Positions 1-9,465 of a stretch of DNA of 64,000 bases are shown here, piece after piece. Within the stretch, counting starts at the first letter, position 1, and every line of letters begins with the position of its first letter. The notes below the pieces were generated by a model. That model ran no database searches. It was not told where the DNA came from and worked only from the letters and a program-made list of their open reading frames with translations. The position numbers and the translations under genes are program-made. The stretch comes from Clostridium jeddahitimonense (lineage in GTDB: Bacteria; Bacillota; Clostridia; Clostridiales; Clostridiaceae), in contig LM994670.1 in NCBI GenBank assembly GCA_000753455.2, positions 915,004 through 979,003 of the forward strand, in the 5' to 3' direction.

Positions 1-10
1 TAAGGTAAAA

Positions 11-47
11 AAGAGAGTTGATAGTTTTGCAATAACTCTCTTTTTTT
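11..47 (+). terminator. Rho-independent terminator of an upstream gene
   Basis: A 9-bp perfect stem (AAGAGAGTT pairing with AACTCTCTT) is followed by a run of T. A TAA at bases 1-3 may be the stop codon of the gene cut off by the left edge. Confidence 0.75.
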
Positions 48-122
48 GTTTATAATGGTATAGTTACTAATTTGTAAAAAATACAAAAAATATGAAGGGT
101 TTTATTTAAATATGGGGGAAAA

Positions 123-1106
123 ATGATTAATAATTTAGAGAGAGGATACTTTTTTGAGTTTGGGAAAAGTTTAGAAACTATAAAAAGAGTAGATGAAAGA
201 TTAAATAGGATAAGAGAAACTGGTTATTTTAAGGGAAAAAATAATCTAGATATATATTATGAAGCATATATGGTAGAAGGTGAAAAAGGAAGAATAGTAA
301 TAAATCACGGATTTTGTGAATGTTTAGAAAAATATAAAGAAATAATTTATTATTTTATAGAAGAAGGATATTCAGTATTTGGAATGGAGCATCGTGGACA
401 TGGAAGATCTGGACACTTAGGTAGAAAGTATAAAAGTCAAGTTGATATAGAAAAATTCGATTATTATGTTGAGGATTTTAAACTTTTTTTAGACCAAATT
501 GTTAAAGAGGATGGAAAAATATTATATCTTTATGCACATTCAATGGGAGGCGCTATAGGGACATTGTTTTTAGAAGCTTATCCTGGATATTTTAAAAAAG
601 CTGTACTGAATGCCCCTATGATGCAAATAAATACAGGAAAATATTCTAACTTTGTAGCAGAAGTATTATCTAAATTTTATATTGCTATAGGAAAAGGTGA
701 TGAATATATATTAGGACAAAAAGGTTTTGAGGGGACTTATGATTTAGATGGTTCAGGAACCTCAGATACATATAGATATACCAATCATTTATCTTATCTA
801 AAAGAAAATGAAGAGTGTCAAAGAGGTGGAGGATCTTTTAGATGGATAAATGAAGGAATAAAGGCTACAAGAAAGTTATTAAAAGAAGAAAATATCAAGA
901 AAATAGATATTCCAATATTACTTTTTCAAGCTGGAAAAGATACTTTTGTAGTAAATGAAGCTCATAATAAATTTAGAGATTTAGCTAAAAACTGTACTAT
1001 TGTACTTATTGATGAAGGTAAACATGAATTATATCTTGAAAGGGATTCTATATTACATTCATATTTAGATAGAGTATTCAAATTTTTTGAACTACCTTCA
1101 AGTTAA
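123..1106 (+). CDS. Alpha/beta hydrolase, lysophospholipase or monoacylglycerol lipase type
   Basis: A cytosolic serine hydrolase of 327 residues, probably cleaving lysophospholipids, monoacylglycerols or similar esters. Visible motifs are the oxyanion region NHGFCE (61-66), the HRGHGRSG segment (90-97), the nucleophile elbow AHSMGG with Ser140, an acid at about Asp273 (GKDTF) and the catalytic His301 (GKHEL). This order and length fit the PldB/Hydrolase_4 family. There is no signal peptide. The ATG follows a purine-rich GGGGGA ribosome site. The gene stands alone behind a terminator. The family is clear; the substrate cannot be read from sequence. Confidence 0.85.
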   Translation: MINNLERGYFFEFGKSLETIKRVDERLNRIRETGYFKGKNNLDIYYEAYMVEGEKGRIVINHGFCECLEKYKEIIYYFIEEGYSVFGMEHRGHGRSGHLGRKYKSQVDIEKFDYYVEDFKLFLDQIVKEDGKILYLYAHSMGGAIGTLFLEAYPGYFKKAVLNAPMMQINTGKYSNFVAEVLSKFYIAIGKGDEYILGQKGFEGTYDLDGSGTSDTYRYTNHLSYLKENEECQRGGGSFRWINEGIKATRKLLKEENIKKIDIPILLFQAGKDTFVVNEAHNKFRDLAKNCTIVLIDEGKHELYLERDSILHSYLDRVFKFFELPSS

Positions 1107-1298
1107 GCAAATCCCAGTAAAGATGAAAAATATTAAAAGCTTAAAAAATAAAAATTAGATAATGGCAAGTGGTAAATTAGAGACTAAGTAATTTTCCATT
1201 TGTCATTTTTGATAATAAAACTATTATAGTATAAAAGACAAATTGATAGTTAAAATAAAGATAATAAATTTAATATACAATAAAGAGGTGGAGAAAAA

Positions 1299-1622
1299 TT
1301 GATAGATATAGAAGATAGAAATGATGTAGCTAATTTAATTAGAGATAATAAAATGAGTATTATATATTTTACTGGGAGTGCATGTGGAGCATGTGAAGCT
1401 ATAAAAGGAAAAATTGAAAATATATTAAATGAATATCCTAAAATAGTTTGCAGAGAAGTTAATGGGGAAAAATACATTGATTTGGCAGCTGAGTACGGTG
1501 TTTTTTCATTGCCAATAATGTTACTTTTTATAGAAGGTAAAGAATTTTTAAGATTAGGACGAAATGTTAATTTGTTAGAGCTTAAAGGGGATATTGAAAG
1601 ATATTATAATATGATATTTTAA
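1299..1622 (+). CDS. Thioredoxin-like thiol-disulfide protein (CGAC active site)
   Basis: A 107-residue single-domain thioredoxin-fold protein. The FTGSACGAC segment places the redox pair at Cys29 and Cys32 with the unusual dipeptide Gly-Ala between them, where classical thioredoxin has Gly-Pro. A conserved-looking cis-proline (SLPIM) lies near residue 72. The start is TTG, chosen because AGAGGTGG lies 6-7 bases upstream. It probably reduces or exchanges disulfides in the cytosol. No thioredoxin reductase gene is adjacent, so the electron donor is unknown. It could instead be a thioredoxin-like chaperone or peroxidase helper. Confidence 0.75.
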   Translation: MIDIEDRNDVANLIRDNKMSIIYFTGSACGACEAIKGKIENILNEYPKIVCREVNGEKYIDLAAEYGVFSLPIMLLFIEGKEFLRLGRNVNLLELKGDIERYYNMIF

Positions 1623-1752
1623 ATTTAAGTAATTGGAATAAAATTATAATATTTACTTAAATAGATTATTTATTTAAAAAATGATACAATTGTTATATAG
1701 GTAATTTTACACAAAGATAATAAATAAGGGTTACATAGGGAGAGAGGAAATT

Positions 1753-3783
1753 ATGGTCAGTACAACTAAGAAAAATGCTAAAAGAACTAGCAAGGCTATC
1801 ATTAGCGAAGAAATAATGTCTAAAGATATGGTTAATTGTAAAAATGAAGAGATTTTTGGCAACGGTTCCAAAAAAGATAATATAAAAGATGAAAAAGAAA
1901 TCATTGAATTAGATGAGCAATTATTTCATGAGGGAACACATATTAGTTGCTATGAATTCATGGGAGCACATTTTATAAAACATAAAGGAAAAAATGGAGT
2001 TAGATTTACTACATGGGCGCCTAGGGCAAGCAAAATAACTGTAGTTGGTGATTTTTCTGAATGGGAGATTAGAAAAGAAAATGACCTGAATAAATATAAT
2101 GAGCTTGGACTGTGGACAACCTTTATACCAGGATTAAAGGATGGAGAAAGATACAAGTTTGCAGTTACAAGTCTAGATGGTAGTAATACTGTTTTAAAAT
2201 CAGATCCATATGCTTTTAAGTCAGAGTTAAGACCTGATACATCATCTGTTTTAGTTAAGCAAAGTAAATTTAGATGGGCAGATAAAAGATGGTTAAATAA
2301 AAGAGAAAAATGCGATATTCAAAGCAGTCCTATGAATATTTACGAATTACATTTAGGATCATGGAGAAGAAAAAATGGAGAATTCATGACATATAAAGAA
2401 ATAAGTGAAGTATTACCAGAGTATGTAATGGAGATGGGATATACTCATGTTGAAATTATGCCTCTTCATGAGCATCCACTAGATAAGTCTTGGGGATATC
2501 AAGCTACTGGATATTATTCTCCAACATCAAGACATGGAGATGCAATAGAACTTAAGGAATTAATAAATAAATTACATAAGAACGATATTGGTGTAATTTT
2601 AGATTGGGTTCCTGGACATTATTGTAAGGATGAACATGGTTTAAGTTATTTCGATGGAACTGCAACTTATGAGTATCAAGATTATTGGAAGGCTAACAAC
2701 GAAGGATGGGGAGCTTGGAATTTTGATCTTGGTAGATATGAAGTAAAGAGTTTCTTAATATCTAATGCTATGTATTGGATAAGAGAATTTCACGTTGATG
2801 GATTGAGAGTGGATGCAGTGTCAAATATGTTATATCTTAATTATGGACGTAGTGAAGGGCAATGGAGTCCCAATATTTATGGTGATAATGGAAACTTAGA
2901 AGCTATTAACTTTTTAAAGGAATTTAATGAAGTTGTTCATACAAATTTTCCAGGAGTAGTAACTGTGGCAGAAGAATCATCTACATGGCCAAAGATAACA
3001 CATCCCGTAAATGAAGGCGGAATTGGGTTTGACTTTAAGTGGAATATGGGATGGATGAATGATACCTTAAGCTATATAGAGATGGATTCTATATATAGAA
3101 AATATCATCATAATAAGATGAACTTCTCTATGATGTATCAGTACTCAGAAAATTTTATATTACCAATCTCTCATGATGAAGTAGTACATGGAAAGAAATC
3201 ATTAGTAAATAAGATGTTTGGAGATAACTGGTGCAAATATGCTGGTCTTAGATTATATGCAGCATTTATGATAGCTCATCCAGGTAAAAAGCTATTATTT
3301 ATGGGAAGTGAATTTGGACAGTTTATAGAGTGGAGAGAGTATGAGCAGTTACAATGGCAAGTAATTGATCAATATGAAGTTCATAAACAAGTTCATAATT
3401 ATTTTAAGGTTTTAAATAAATTTTATAAAGAAAATCCAGCATTATGGCAACTTGATAATAAAGAAGAAGGCTTTGAATGGATAGATGCAGATAATAGTGA
3501 AAAAAGTACATTATCATTTATAAGAAGAGGTAAAAATGAAGATGATATGCTAATATTTGTTTTAAACTTTACGCCTGTAACATATTATGACTTTGAGGTT
3601 AAGGTTCCAAAGGAAGGCGAGTATGTAGAAATATTAAATAGTGATAGCATAGAATTTGGAGGAAGTGGACAGACTTTAGAAAGGTCTGTATTTACTACTG
3701 AGGATAATGGTGATTCATTAAAAATAAAAATAAAAATAAAAGTACCTCCATTAGCAGTAACAGTATTAAGACCAAAACTTTAA
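1753..3783 (+). CDS. glgB: 1,4-alpha-glucan (glycogen) branching enzyme
   Basis: Makes alpha-1,6 branches in glycogen by cutting an alpha-1,4 chain and transferring it. Of 676 residues, about 60-160 form the CBM48 domain ([17 protein letters not shown]) and about 190-590 the GH13 barrel. Catalytic motifs are intact: DWVPGHY (284-290), [12 protein letters not shown] with nucleophile Asp354, VAEESS with the acid/base Glu407 or Glu408, and [10 protein letters not shown] with Asp475. The first 50 residues are a lysine-rich, low-complexity extension that is not part of the usual GlgB core. The pullulanase gene follows after 39 bases, so the two are probably co-transcribed as one glycogen operon. 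Confidence 0.95.
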   Translation: MVSTTKKNAKRTSKAIISEEIMSKDMVNCKNEEIFGNGSKKDNIKDEKEIIELDEQLFHEGTHISCYEFMGAHFIKHKGKNGVRFTTWAPRASKITVVGDFSEWEIRKENDLNKYNELGLWTTFIPGLKDGERYKFAVTSLDGSNTVLKSDPYAFKSELRPDTSSVLVKQSKFRWADKRWLNKREKCDIQSSPMNIYELHLGSWRRKNGEFMTYKEISEVLPEYVMEMGYTHVEIMPLHEHPLDKSWGYQATGYYSPTSRHGDAIELKELINKLHKNDIGVILDWVPGHYCKDEHGLSYFDGTATYEYQDYWKANNEGWGAWNFDLGRYEVKSFLISNAMYWIREFHVDGLRVDAVSNMLYLNYGRSEGQWSPNIYGDNGNLEAINFLKEFNEVVHTNFPGVVTVAEESSTWPKITHPVNEGGIGFDFKWNMGWMNDTLSYIEMDSIYRKYHHNKMNFSMMYQYSENFILPISHDEVVHGKKSLVNKMFGDNWCKYAGLRLYAAFMIAHPGKKLLFMGSEFGQFIEWREYEQLQWQVIDQYEVHKQVHNYFKVLNKFYKENPALWQLDNKEEGFEWIDADNSEKSTLSFIRRGKNEDDMLIFVLNFTPVTYYDFEVKVPKEGEYVEILNSDSIEFGGSGQTLERSVFTTEDNGDSLKIKIKIKVPPLAVTVLRPKL

Positions 3784-3822
3784 AAATTGTGTATATGAGA
3801 ATTACAATAGGGTGGTGTTTTA

Positions 3823-6800
3823 GTGGAAATACTGAATTATGTTGAAAAATTTGAGGTTGATGGAAATAAGCATGGTAGGTATGGGATAAAATTAAGTCCT
3901 ATGTCAAATACCATAAGATTTACAGCTAAGTATGATAATGCTATATGTGCCTATGTTGTAGGAGATTTTAATAATTGGGAAAAGTCAGAGGAATTTAGGT
4001 TGAATTGGCAGCTTGATACTGAAGATAGTACATTAAAAATGATAAAAGATATAAAATTTGAGAATGGTTTAGAGGAAGGTCAATATAGATATAAGTATAT
4101 TTTAGTTGATGGAGAAGGAAATGAAATATGGGTTGATAATCCATATGGAGGTAAAAATGGCTTTAAGTTTACGTGGGATAAAGTAGAAAGCTTTTTAGAA
4201 ATATTATCATCAAATAAATATGTAACATATAAAGCTCCAGTAGAATTAGTAGGAAGAGTTGTTGAGCTTTATGATAAAGTATTTTTTCCGGAGATCAAGT
4301 GGTATTTAGAAAAAGATATAGAAGGTGTAAACTTAGAAGATTCATATTTATATGTTTCTGAAGAGGTAGAGGAAGGAACAGAAATCTTTATAATAGCTAA
4401 AACTTATGACAACAAATATGAAAGCCGAAAAAAAATTACTGTTTCTAAGAGTTTACCTGATCAAACATTGGTACATTTTCTTACCGATGATAATAAGTAT
4501 ATTGGAGAGAGCTTTTTATGGAATTGTTGGGCATTTCAAGATGGATATGGTTCGAAGGAAATAGACTTCAATGTAGAGACTGATTTTGGAGCTTCTGCAT
4601 ATATGCCTTATTATAATTTCATAATTAGGAAGAAGCAATGGGGACCTAATTGGGTAAACCAGTGGGCAGAGCAAAGTGCTACTTTTAATACTGGTAACAT
4701 AGGAAATAACCTATATATTTTATACGGTATACCAAGCCCATATAATTCATTAAAGGAGGCTGTTATGGCCTGTGGAACTAAAATAAAGTTTGCGGTTATT
4801 GATAACGATAGAAAGATAAAAGCGTACTTAACTAGAGAGCCTCTACTAGGTGTTGACTTTCACCTTTATATAAATGGAGAGAAAATAGAGGAAGTAACAA
4901 CTATAATAAGAGGAAGAGAAGTTATTTTAACTAATGTACCTAAGAATATTAAGCCTAATGATTTAGTAGTTGTAAGTCCTTCTAATATGTATAATCCTTG
5001 TAAAGTTACTATGAGAAGCTACTTAGATAAATATTATTATTCAAAAGAAATGGGAGTTTCATTCTTACCTGAAGATATAGTATTAAGGCTCTGGGCACCG
5101 ACAGCATATAAAGTGGAAGTAGCTTTATACAATAATTATGATGATTTAAATAATAATTATTGCAGTATAGCGGAAATGGCGTATGATCAAAGGACTGGAA
5201 CCCATTATGTTGCTATAGATAGAGAAAGTAATGAAGGTAAATATTATTTATATAAATTACATTTTAGAGATATAAACAATGATGGGGAAAATATAGATAG
5301 GATAAATTACGCTGTTGATCCATATGCTTCTGCGGTAGGTATTAACGGAGATAAAGGTGCTTTAATAGATATTAATAACAGTGAATGTAAGCCTTTAGGA
5401 TGGAGAGAAGATAATAGCCCTGATATCAAGAAAAAGACTGACTCTATAATATATGAAATTCATGTAAGGGATTTTACAATAGATAAGACTTCAGGGGTAG
5501 CTGATGATTTAAGGGGAACCTACTTAGGGTTAGTAGAGGAAGGAACCTTTTACAAAGATGAAGTGACAGACAAGAAGGTAAGTACAGGAATTGATCATTT
5601 GAAGGAATTAGGGATAACTCATGTTCACTTACTTCCAACTTATGATTTTGGATCTGTAGATGAAAGATTTAAAGAGGTTAAAGAAAATAGAAACTGGGGA
5701 TATGATCCGAAGAATTATAATGTACCCGAAGGTAGCTATAGCACAGATCCTTATAATCCAATATGTAGGATCAAGGAGTTTAGGCAGATGGTACAAGGAC
5801 TCCATAAAAATGGAATAAGAGTAGTTTTAGATATGGTTTATAATCATATGATGAGTACTGAAAATATGGATAAGATTGTTCCAGGTTACTATTTTAGAAC
5901 TGATTATCTAGGAAGATACTCAAATGGTTCTGGATGTGGAAATGAGTTATGCACAGAAAGACCTATGGTTAGAAAGTTTATTTTAGACTCTTGCAATCAT
6001 TGGATAAAGAATTACCATGTTGATGGGTTAAGATTTGATTTAATGGAATTAATGGATATAAAAACTACTAAGGAGATTGTAAGGAGAACTTCTAGAATAG
6101 ATAAGAACTTTTTAATATATGGAGAACCTTGGAAAGGTGGCGACTCGCCAGTTAAGAATGGAACCTATAAAGGTTCTCAAAAGAAAGAAAACTTCTCAGT
6201 ATTTAATGATACATTTAGAGATGCTATAAGGGGTGATAATTCACCATCTAGAGGATTTATAAATGGAGATCAGCATAATGGAATAAAGGCATGGAGTATT
6301 ATTGAAGGATTAAAGGGGTCAATATATACAATAACTTATAATCCAGATGAAAGTATAAATTATATGGATGCTCATGATAATTATACTTTGTGGGATCAGA
6401 TTGAAAAGACTCAAAACTATAATATTCAAGAAGGGTTATATAGACTTAATATTGGAAGTAATCCAATAGAAAATTATAATGTAAGACAGTATTTATTAGG
6501 AGCTTCGATATTATTTACTGCTCAAGGAATACCATTTTTCCAAGGAGGAGCAGAATTCCTTAGAACTAAGCAAGGAGATCATAATAGTTATAAGAGTAAC
6601 GATAATATAAATAGTATTAAGTGGAATGATAAAGTAAGATACATTGAAGTTTTTGAATATTATAAAGGATTAATTAAAATAAGAAAAAAATATGATTTAT
6701 TTAAGATGATATCTCCAGAAGGGATTAAAAAGAATTTAAGTATAAAGTTTGCTCATAATGACGATAAATCTGGAGTGATAATTTCTACTATTTCGAGCGA

Positions 6801-7014
6801 AGATAATAATGAGCAAATTATTATAATTTATAATGGAACTAGTATTGATAACTATAACGTAAATAATGAGGTAAAATTAAGTGGAAATAAGATTTGGAGT
6901 ATAATAGCTAATAATAAATTAGCAGGAGTAGATACTATTGAAAAGATAGTTAATTCCAACATTCCTCTTATAAAATCATATTCTATAATGATTTTACATG
7001 GTATTAGCTCATAA
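3823..7014 (+). CDS. pulA: Type I pullulanase (glycogen debranching enzyme), multidomain
   Basis: Hydrolyses alpha-1,6 bonds in glycogen, pullulan or limit dextrins. GH13 pullulanase motifs are complete: NWGYDPKNYNVPEG, GLRFDLMELMD with nucleophile Asp739, YGEPWKGG with acid/base Glu768, and MDAHDNYT with Asp852. At 1063 residues it is longer than common type I enzymes. Residues about 35-120 are an E-set/CBM48-like module (YVVGDFNNWE), about 215-315 resemble the pullulanase-associated domain PUD/CBM41 (VHFLTDD, DFGASAYMP), and about 410-520 form a second CBM48-like domain (VLRLWAPTAYKVEV). No signal peptide is visible, so it should be cytosolic. Start is GTG behind AGGGTGGTG. It follows glgB and ends at a strong terminator. 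Confidence 0.93.
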   Translation: MEILNYVEKFEVDGNKHGRYGIKLSPMSNTIRFTAKYDNAICAYVVGDFNNWEKSEEFRLNWQLDTEDSTLKMIKDIKFENGLEEGQYRYKYILVDGEGNEIWVDNPYGGKNGFKFTWDKVESFLEILSSNKYVTYKAPVELVGRVVELYDKVFFPEIKWYLEKDIEGVNLEDSYLYVSEEVEEGTEIFIIAKTYDNKYESRKKITVSKSLPDQTLVHFLTDDNKYIGESFLWNCWAFQDGYGSKEIDFNVETDFGASAYMPYYNFIIRKKQWGPNWVNQWAEQSATFNTGNIGNNLYILYGIPSPYNSLKEAVMACGTKIKFAVIDNDRKIKAYLTREPLLGVDFHLYINGEKIEEVTTIIRGREVILTNVPKNIKPNDLVVVSPSNMYNPCKVTMRSYLDKYYYSKEMGVSFLPEDIVLRLWAPTAYKVEVALYNNYDDLNNNYCSIAEMAYDQRTGTHYVAIDRESNEGKYYLYKLHFRDINNDGENIDRINYAVDPYASAVGINGDKGALIDINNSECKPLGWREDNSPDIKKKTDSIIYEIHVRDFTIDKTSGVADDLRGTYLGLVEEGTFYKDEVTDKKVSTGIDHLKELGITHVHLLPTYDFGSVDERFKEVKENRNWGYDPKNYNVPEGSYSTDPYNPICRIKEFRQMVQGLHKNGIRVVLDMVYNHMMSTENMDKIVPGYYFRTDYLGRYSNGSGCGNELCTERPMVRKFILDSCNHWIKNYHVDGLRFDLMELMDIKTTKEIVRRTSRIDKNFLIYGEPWKGGDSPVKNGTYKGSQKKENFSVFNDTFRDAIRGDNSPSRGFINGDQHNGIKAWSIIEGLKGSIYTITYNPDESINYMDAHDNYTLWDQIEKTQNYNIQEGLYRLNIGSNPIENYNVRQYLLGASILFTAQGIPFFQGGAEFLRTKQGDHNSYKSNDNINSIKWNDKVRYIEVFEYYKGLIKIRKKYDLFKMISPEGIKKNLSIKFAHNDDKSGVIISTISSEDNNEQIIIIYNGTSIDNYNVNNEVKLSGNKIWSIIANNKLAGVDTIEKIVNSNIPLIKSYSIMILHGISS

Positions 7015-7039
7015 TAAAAAGAAGTTTAGTAAAGAAATA

Positions 7040-7078
7040 TGCCTGTGGCAGAATGTAAATGTCACAGGCAACTTTTTT
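7040..7078. terminator. Bidirectional terminator between convergent genes
   Basis: An 8-bp perfect stem, TGCCTGTG pairing with CACAGGCA, with T-rich sequence after it. It lies between the ends of the pullulanase gene and the minus-strand DUF1540 gene. Confidence 0.8.
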
Positions 7079-7394
7079 ATTTTTCTTGGAAGCTTTGACA
7101 ATGTGCTTCTGAATATATTTTTACGTCATCTCCACCTACGCTAATACAAGGAAGATCACATAAACTATTACAATTATATTTACAATTTTCAACTTTACAA
7201 ATCAAAGCATCACATGAACCTGAAGCATTTGTATTATTAGTTAAATCGCTATAAAGATTCTTGTCTAAGAAAGATCCACAGCATGTATCTTCAGAGCAAC
7301 AAGAATTTAGACCACCAATATTAACTCTATTTGAATAGCATACTCCAGATTTGTTATGTGAACAATTATTTACTGAACAATTTATTTCTGCCAT
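7077..7394 (-). CDS. DUF1540 cysteine-rich protein, two repeats
   Basis: A small soluble protein of 105 residues with 14 or so cysteines in two related blocks: INCSVNNCSHNKSGVC near the N-terminus and LICKVENCKYNCNSLC in the second half. This pattern is DUF1540, a presumed metal-binding module of Clostridia with no assigned function. The start is the ATG at 7394 because AAAGGAGTG lies 6 bases upstream; a GTG three codons further out overlaps that ribosome site. It lies 17 bases behind reverse rubrerythrin on the same strand, so the pair may be one oxidative-stress transcript. A metal-storage or redox role is only a guess. Confidence 0.8.
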   Translation of the reverse strand: MAEINCSVNNCSHNKSGVCYSNRVNIGGLNSCCSEDTCCGSFLDKNLYSDLTNNTNASGSCDALICKVENCKYNCNSLCDLPCISVGGDDVKIYSEAHCQSFQEK

Positions 7395-7411
7395 ATTAAA
7401 CACTCCTTTTA

Positions 7412-7957
7412 TTATTTAGAAAAATATCTATCAAGTAATCCTTTAAATGCTCTTCCATGTCTTGCTTCATCTTTACACATTTCATGAACTGTATCGTGAA
7501 TAGCATCTAAGTTATTTTGTTTAGCTAAACTAGCAAGCTTTTTCTTTCCATCACAAGCTCCAAATTCAGCTTCTACTCTTGCACTAAGATTAGATTTTGT
7601 ATCTGCAACAACAACTTCTCCTAGAATTTCTGCGAATTTTGATGCATGGTCAGCTTCTTCATAAGCGATTCTCTTATAAGCTTCAGCAACTTCTGGATAT
7701 CCCTCTCTATCAGCAACTCTTCCCATTGCAAGATACATACCAACTTCTGTACATTCACCCATAAAGTTTGCTCTTAAGCCTTCTATAATTTCAGAATCAA
7801 TACCTTCAACTATACCAACTCTATGTTCATCTGCCCATTGTAGTTCTCCCTTCATCTCTTCAAATTTACTAGCAGGAGCTTTACATATTGGACACACTTC
7901 TGGTGGAGCATCACCTTCATGAACATAACCACAGACTGTACAAATATATTTTTTCAT
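7412..7957 (-). CDS. Reverse rubrerythrin (hydrogen peroxide reductase)
   Basis: A 181-residue non-haem iron protein with the rubredoxin-like domain in front: CTVCG (Cys6, Cys9) and CPIC (Cys22, Cys25) bind one iron. The ferritin-like four-helix domain follows (about 45-180) with di-iron ligands in EEADHASKF and DEARHGRAF. This N-terminal order is that of the clostridial reverse rubrerythrins, which reduce peroxide using NADH-derived electrons and protect anaerobes from oxygen. The start has the strong site GGGAGGAAA. Cytosolic. Oxygen or peroxide control, perhaps by PerR, is likely for the family, but I did not identify an operator. Confidence 0.92.
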   Translation of the reverse strand: MKKYICTVCGYVHEGDAPPEVCPICKAPASKFEEMKGELQWADEHRVGIVEGIDSEIIEGLRANFMGECTEVGMYLAMGRVADREGYPEVAEAYKRIAYEEADHASKFAEILGEVVVADTKSNLSARVEAEFGACDGKKKLASLAKQNNLDAIHDTVHEMCKDEARHGRAFKGLLDRYFSK

Positions 7958-8056
7958 TAAAATTTCCTCCCTTTATTTATTTTGTAAATAATAAAAGTTT
8001 CAACTGTAGTATTATTTGCTAACTTATATAAAATTATGTTTATTATAAATAAAATA

Positions 8057-8088
8057 AGAAATAGCTAAGCAATTGCTTAGCTATTTAA
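8057..8088 (-). terminator. Terminator after the anchored solute-binding protein gene
   Basis: A perfect palindrome, AAATAGCTAAGC followed by its complement with an AATT centre, lies directly behind the stop codon of the minus-strand gene and is followed on that strand by T-rich sequence. Confidence 0.75.
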
Positions 8089-8089
8089 A

Positions 8090-9271
8090 TTAATTATTAA
8101 GTTTTATATCATAAGTTGAATCAAGATTATCTAATTCATTATATATATTAGGAGATACAGGATAAGTAAAAGATTCTTTTACATAATCTAAAATAGTTGC
8201 ATTATCAAAAGATTTATCATTAATAAATTGTTCTGTAAGTGTAGTTGTTATTATAGGTGTATTTAAATATCTATATCTTTGCCAAATCTCAGATGAGTTA
8301 AGAAAGAAATTTAGAAAATCTAAAGAGGCACTTATATTATTAGACTTATTTAGAATTGATATATATTTATTGTTAGAATAGGAAAATTTCATATCAAAAT
8401 TTTTAATAGGGACTATTCCTATTTTATTTTTTAAGTTATTATCACGTTCTATAGATGAATAAATTAATGATAATGGCTCTATAGCTAGAGCTGATTTGCC
8501 GAGGAAAAATGGATGTGCTCCAGTTTTATCATAGTCATAATAATTTATATCAAAGATTGTATACATATCCCTCAAAGTAGACAGTGTATTAGTTAATAAA
8601 GAATTATAGTCAGAGTTTTTTATATTTAATAGGGATAATATAAATTCACCATCAGAAATAATAGTTGGTATTGAAAATGGAATTTTGTCTAAATTATCTG
8701 TTGAATATAGTTCATTTATAGAATTTAAATAGTTTTTTAATTCGTCTATATTATTAAAACCTTTAGGAAAATCAATATTTATACTTGTCAAAAAATCTTT
8801 TCTATATACCAATACTTCAGGATTTATATCGTAGGATACTCCATATAAGTTATTGTTATAAATGCCATTTTTTAATATACTATCAAAAAAATAATTTTCT
8901 TCATAGGTTTTAATATAATCATTTAAATCATATAATAATCCTTCTGTAGCTAAACTGTTAAAGTTATGAGAAGAGGAGATTATTATATCAGGGTAAGACT
9001 GATTTAGAAGAGAAGTATTAATATAATTAGAAACTTTCAAATCGCTACCTTCTATAAAAGATAAATCTATTTTTATTGAAGGATTATATGATTCAAATCT
9101 TTTAATAGCTTTATCAAAATATAACTCTTCTTGAGTTAAAGATTCTTGAACCCAAATATTTAAAGTCGACGGCTTTTCAGTATTTATATCTAGAGGCTTG
9201 GACAAAAAAACAATAAATAAAACTGGTAAAAGCAGAATAATTGAAAATAAAAATAATTTATAAAATTTCAT
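8090..9271 (-). CDS. Membrane-anchored family 1 extracellular solute-binding protein, orphan
   Basis: A 393-residue protein of the bacterial family 1 (sugar/oligosaccharide type) solute-binding fold: NIWVQESLTQEE at the start of the mature part, YPDIIISSSHNF, a GVSYDINPEVLVYRKD segment typical of the hinge, and a late WQRYRYLNTP block. Residues 5-24 are a hydrophobic stretch with no lipobox cysteine, so it is probably held by an uncleaved N-terminal anchor. The start is the ATG at 9271 with GGGTG upstream; longer in-frame versions lack a site. No ABC permease lies nearby. Divergent to tctC and close to a YesM/YesN pair, it may act as a sensor accessory instead of a transporter part. Confidence 0.75.
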   Translation of the reverse strand: MKFYKLFLFSIILLLPVLFIVFLSKPLDINTEKPSTLNIWVQESLTQEELYFDKAIKRFESYNPSIKIDLSFIEGSDLKVSNYINTSLLNQSYPDIIISSSHNFNSLATEGLLYDLNDYIKTYEENYFFDSILKNGIYNNNLYGVSYDINPEVLVYRKDFLTSINIDFPKGFNNIDELKNYLNSINELYSTDNLDKIPFSIPTIISDGEFILSLLNIKNSDYNSLLTNTLSTLRDMYTIFDINYYDYDKTGAHPFFLGKSALAIEPLSLIYSSIERDNNLKNKIGIVPIKNFDMKFSYSNNKYISILNKSNNISASLDFLNFFLNSSEIWQRYRYLNTPIITTTLTEQFINDKSFDNATILDYVKESFTYPVSPNIYNELDNLDSTYDIKLNN

Positions 9272-9465
9272 TAAAACACCCTTTTTCAAAACTGAATATT
9301 GTACCAAATAATAATGTAAAGGTTTAAAACAACCGAATATAGTACAATTCACACTGAATATTATTAATTTAATATATATTTATGAGATGATACAATAAAT
9401 ACATAAGATAATTATAAACAATGATGTAAATAATTACAATAATTTAGGTGTGAGGGGAGAAAGTT

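Noticed and set aside
3721..3750. Short AAAATA tandem run at the end of glgB as a repeat element
   Set aside because: It encodes alternating Lys and Ile codons within the intact reading frame and is low-complexity coding sequence.
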